A stretch of 41,165 nt of DNA, taken from contig JAJYJO010000011.1 of assembly GCA_021789435.1 (NCBI GenBank), forward strand, positions 1 to 41,165, read 5' to 3'. Source of the stretch: Chloroflexota bacterium (GTDB lineage Bacteria; Chloroflexota; Limnocylindria; Limnocylindrales; CSP1-4). The notes beneath the pieces are model-generated. The model did no database searches. It had not been told where the DNA came from and was given only the letters and a program-made list of their open reading frames with translations. This document shows positions 38,374 through 41,165 of the stretch, in pieces; the first letter of the stretch is position 1; each line of letters starts with the position of its first letter. The position numbers and the translations under genes were made by a program.

Positions 38374-38414
38374 GCCGGGTCAAACCTCCGTCTCGATGCC
38401 GGGTCAAACCTCCG
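38374..38414. repeat. Two perfect 17-bp direct repeats gccgggtcaaacctccg with 24-bp period
   Basis: Copies at 38374-38390 and 38398-38414 in the divergent intergenic region. Confidence 0.9.
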
Positions 38415-38544
38415 CCGTACGTTCCGGCATCCCTCCGGGCCGGGTCGAGGCGGGCCGGCGCGGGCCGAGCGCGGATCGCTCGTACTTCCGGCTGCCGGGC
38501 GCGGTACCTCAGGGTGGCACGCCGGCGGTGTGCCCCGATGCACC

Positions 38545-41165
38545 ATGGCGAGGATGGATGCCCCGCGCATGCCCCAGGAGACGCCTGCGCCCGCCGAGCC
38601 TGCGGCCGCGGGACGCCCTGCGCCTGCCGGACCCTCACCCGCCGCGCTCCCACCCGCCGCGCTCCCACCCGCCGGACCCACGCCTGCCTTGCCCGGCGAG
38701 CCCCGCCCCCCCGCCTCCGCCACGCCAGCGCCCCCGGCCCTCCGCACCGCCCTCTGGGGGCCCGGGTTCGAGGCGCCCGCGATCGTCATCTCCGCCCGGG
38801 TGGCCGGCCTGGCCGGCCTGGCCCTCTACGCCGTGACGGCCATCGCCGGCGACCCGACCGGAGCGCTCCGCCTTGTCGTCGCCCTGCCCCTCTTCGTGGC
38901 CGCCTGCCTGCCGTCGGCCTGGGCCGCCGCGGTCGGTGGTGGCGCTCTCGCCATCGCCGTGGGATCCTGGGCCGCTCGGGGCATGCCGGCAGCCGAGGTC
39001 GTCGTGCTGAGCGTCGTTCTCGTGCTGTCGGTGAGTCTCCGGCTCGCCCTCGTCGAGTGGACCGCGCGGGCGACCGTCGCCGGGGCGCGCCGGGCCGCCG
39101 ACGCGGCCGCGGCACGCAGCGCCACCCTGGTCGACCACCAGCACAGCCTCCTCACCCTGGGTGAACGGCTGGCCAGGACGTTCGACCGCAACGAGATCCT
39201 GGCCCTGATCGCCCGCCAGCTGCAGCGCAGCCTGGCCGCGGACCTGGTGACCGTCCGCGTCCGGGATGACGATCGCCTGCGGGTCGTGGCCTGGGCCGGT
39301 TTCGGCGACGAGCCGGGCCTGGACCTGCCCGACCTGCCGCGCGACGACCCCTGGCTCGGCGAACTCGTCCGCTCGCCCCGCCCCGTCGTCCTGGATGCCC
39401 TGGATCGCGCCGATCCGCGCGTTCGCGCCTACGAGAGACGACCGGGCGCGGCGGCCCTGGGCGCCCTCCTGGCCGTGCCGCTCGTGTACGAGACGGAGAT
39501 CTCCGGGCTCCTCGCTGCCGGGAGCCGCCGTGCCCGCCACTGGACGCCCGACGACCTGACCCTGGCGAACGCCATCGCCGGCCATGCCGCCATCGCGCTG
39601 CACAACGCGGCGCTGTTCGAGCGGACCCAGGCCTGGGCCGCCCAGCTGGCCGTCGTCCAGGCGGCCTCGGCCAGGATGAGCCGCCAGAACACCGTCGAAT
39701 CGGTCGGTCGGGCGATCGTCGAGGAGGTCCGGCACGTCGTCGACTACCACAACTGCCGGGTCTACCTGGTCGATGCGCCCGACGAGCTCGTCCCGATCGC
39801 CTTCGAAGGCCGTGTCGGCGCCTACGAGAAGGTGGAGCTCGACGCGCTCCGGACCAAGGTCGGTCACGGGCTGACCGGCTGGGTCGCGGAGCACGGCGAG
39901 GCGCTCCTGGTCCCGGACGCCAGCGCCGACCCGCGAGCCGCCACGATCCCGGGCACCGACGACGTGGACGAGTCGATGGTCGTGGTGCCGATGCGCTACG
40001 AGACGCGGCTGATCGGCGTGATCACCCTGTCCAAGCTCGGGCTTCGCCAGTTCGACGCCGACCACGTCCGGTTGCTGACCATCCTGGCCGACCAGGCCGC
40101 GACCGCCGTCGAGTCGGCCCGCCTGCTCGGGCGGACGCAGCAGCTGGCCCAGGAGCTGCGGCGCCTGCTCGACATGGGCTCGGAGCTCGCCCGGTCGCTC
40201 GATCCGCGCGAAGTCGCCGACCTGATCGCCCGCTACATGGGAGCGGCCCTGGCCGCCGACTCCTGCACGATCAGCTACTGGGACCGGGCCGCCGGCCAGG
40301 TCCTGACCTGGGGGTACTACCCACCCGACGCGCGCGACGCGGTGCATCCGGCCTACGACCTTGCGGCGTTCCCCGAGACGCTGCGCGTGCTGCGCGAGCA
40401 GGTGACGGTGGCCATCTCGGTCGCCGACCCGGCCGCCGACGCGGCCGAGCGGGCTCTCCTGCAGGCGGCGGGCGACACGTCGATCGTGATGCTGCCGCTC
40501 ATCGCCAGGGCCGAGTCGATCGGCCTGGTCGAGCTCGCCTTCCGCAGCCCGGTCCGGCTCGAGCCGGCCCGCCTGGAGTTCGCGCGGACGATGGCCGGCG
40601 AGGCGGCGATCGCCCTCGAGAACGCGCGGCTCTATGAAGCGGCCAGGATGCTGGCCGACCGCGACCAGCTGACGGGCTTCTACAACCACCGCTACCTCCA
40701 CGAGCGGCTGGGCGAGGAGATCCTGCGCGCGCGGCGGAGCGGCCAGCCGCTGGCCCTGCTGATGCTGGATCTCGACGACTTCAAGCTGGTGAACGACACC
40801 TTCGGCCACCTCTTCGGCGATCGCGTGCTGGCCTGGGCGGCCGACGTGATCCGGACCGCGCTCCGGGCGAGCGACGTCCCCACCCGCTACGGCGGCGACG
40901 AGTTCGCGATGGTGCTGCCGGAGACCGACCGCCTCCAGGCGGCCGCGGTCGCGGAACGGGTCCTGGCCACGCTCCGCGAGCGGCCCTACCGGCCCGAGGG
41001 CCGCGGTCCGCTGCCGATCGCGGCCTCCATCGGTGTGGCGGCCTTCCCGGCGGACGCGGCCTCTCCCCAGGAGCTGATCGCCCGGGCCGACGCGGCCCTC
41101 TACCGCGTCAAACGGGCCGGCGGCCACGCGGCCGGGCCCCTCGCGGCGGTCCGGGCGGGCCGGGC
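38545..41165 (+). CDS. Membrane-anchored multi-GAF diguanylate cyclase (GGDEF); 3' end off the right edge
   Basis: Pro/Ala-rich N-terminus, TM helices, GAF-like blocks (e.g. VGHGLTGWVAEHGEALLVPDASADPRA, VVPMRYETRLIGVITLSK, FDADHVRLLTILADQAATAVESARL), then DQLTGFYNHRYLHERLGEEI...LMLDLDDFKLVNDTFGHLFGD...RASDVPTRYGGDEFAMVLPETD. No stop in window. Start ATG 38545 or 38554. Confidence 0.93.
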   Translation, partial: MARMDAPRMPQETPAPAEPAAAGRPAPAGPSPAALPPAALPPAGPTPALPGEPRPPASATPAPPALRTALWGPGFEAPAIVISARVAGLAGLALYAVTAIAGDPTGALRLVVALPLFVAACLPSAWAAAVGGGALAIAVGSWAARGMPAAEVVVLSVVLVLSVSLRLALVEWTARATVAGARRAADAAAARSATLVDHQHSLLTLGERLARTFDRNEILALIARQLQRSLAADLVTVRVRDDDRLRVVAWAGFGDEPGLDLPDLPRDDPWLGELVRSPRPVVLDALDRADPRVRAYERRPGAAALGALLAVPLVYETEISGLLAAGSRRARHWTPDDLTLANAIAGHAAIALHNAALFERTQAWAAQLAVVQAASARMSRQNTVESVGRAIVEEVRHVVDYHNCRVYLVDAPDELVPIAFEGRVGAYEKVELDALRTKVGHGLTGWVAEHGEALLVPDASADPRAATIPGTDDVDESMVVVPMRYETRLIGVITLSKLGLRQFDADHVRLLTILADQAATAVESARLLGRTQQLAQELRRLLDMGSELARSLDPREVADLIARYMGAALAADSCTISYWDRAAGQVLTWGYYPPDARDAVHPAYDLAAFPETLRVLREQVTVAISVADPAADAAERALLQAAGDTSIVMLPLIARAESIGLVELAFRSPVRLEPARLEFARTMAGEAAIALENARLYEAARMLADRDQLTGFYNHRYLHERLGEEILRARRSGQPLALLMLDLDDFKLVNDTFGHLFGDRVLAWAADVIRTALRASDVPTRYGGDEFAMVLPETDRLQAAAVAERVLATLRERPYRPEGRGPLPIAASIGVAAFPADAASPQELIARADAALYRVKRAGGHAAGPLAAVRAGR

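Noticed and set aside
36810-38789. N-terminal extension of the 1082-aa ORF 35541..38789 (apparent giant Nramp fusion)
   Set aside because: Overlaps the well-supported MgtE-like gene in another frame and is Arg/Pro/Gly-rich nonsense; not a genuine fusion protein.
38635-41127. 830-aa minus-strand ORF
   Set aside because: Antisense to the GAF/GGDEF gene; composition is low-complexity (RDRG/PGEEG-rich) typical of GC-driven shadow ORFs, no recognizable domain.

Overview
High-GC bacterial window, probably a Chloroflexota-type genome (taxonomy is inference from protein style only). It is dominated by a large envelope/exo-polysaccharide locus (about 1-32.2 kb). That locus holds two Wzx-like flippases, two O-antigen ligase/polymerase-like proteins and two phosphoglycosyl transferases. 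It also holds the GDP-fucose genes gmd and fcl, galE, a WbpM/PglF-like dehydratase with a DegT aminotransferase, several GT4 and GT-C-type glycosyltransferases, an LCP-family ligase and a tandem pair of secreted esterases. At 34.2-38.1 kb there is a compact minus-strand operon: a soluble PRC/MgtE_N/CBS protein with no MgtE channel domain, followed by two Nramp-related transporters whose metal-site motifs are non-canonical (DNDAGG and TPW instead of DPGN and MPH). This looks like a split magnesium sensor/transporter system. A roughly 100-bp Nramp remnant lies nearby at about 32.36-32.46 kb. The right end carries a multi-GAF diguanylate cyclase that runs off the window. Other notable points: an apparent deletion or fusion junction truncating an MprF-like DUF2156 gene near 8262, duplicated GT-C families, a likely CTG start behind a perfect Shine-Dalgarno, and small repeats. 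I saw no rRNA, tRNA, CRISPR array or transposase.
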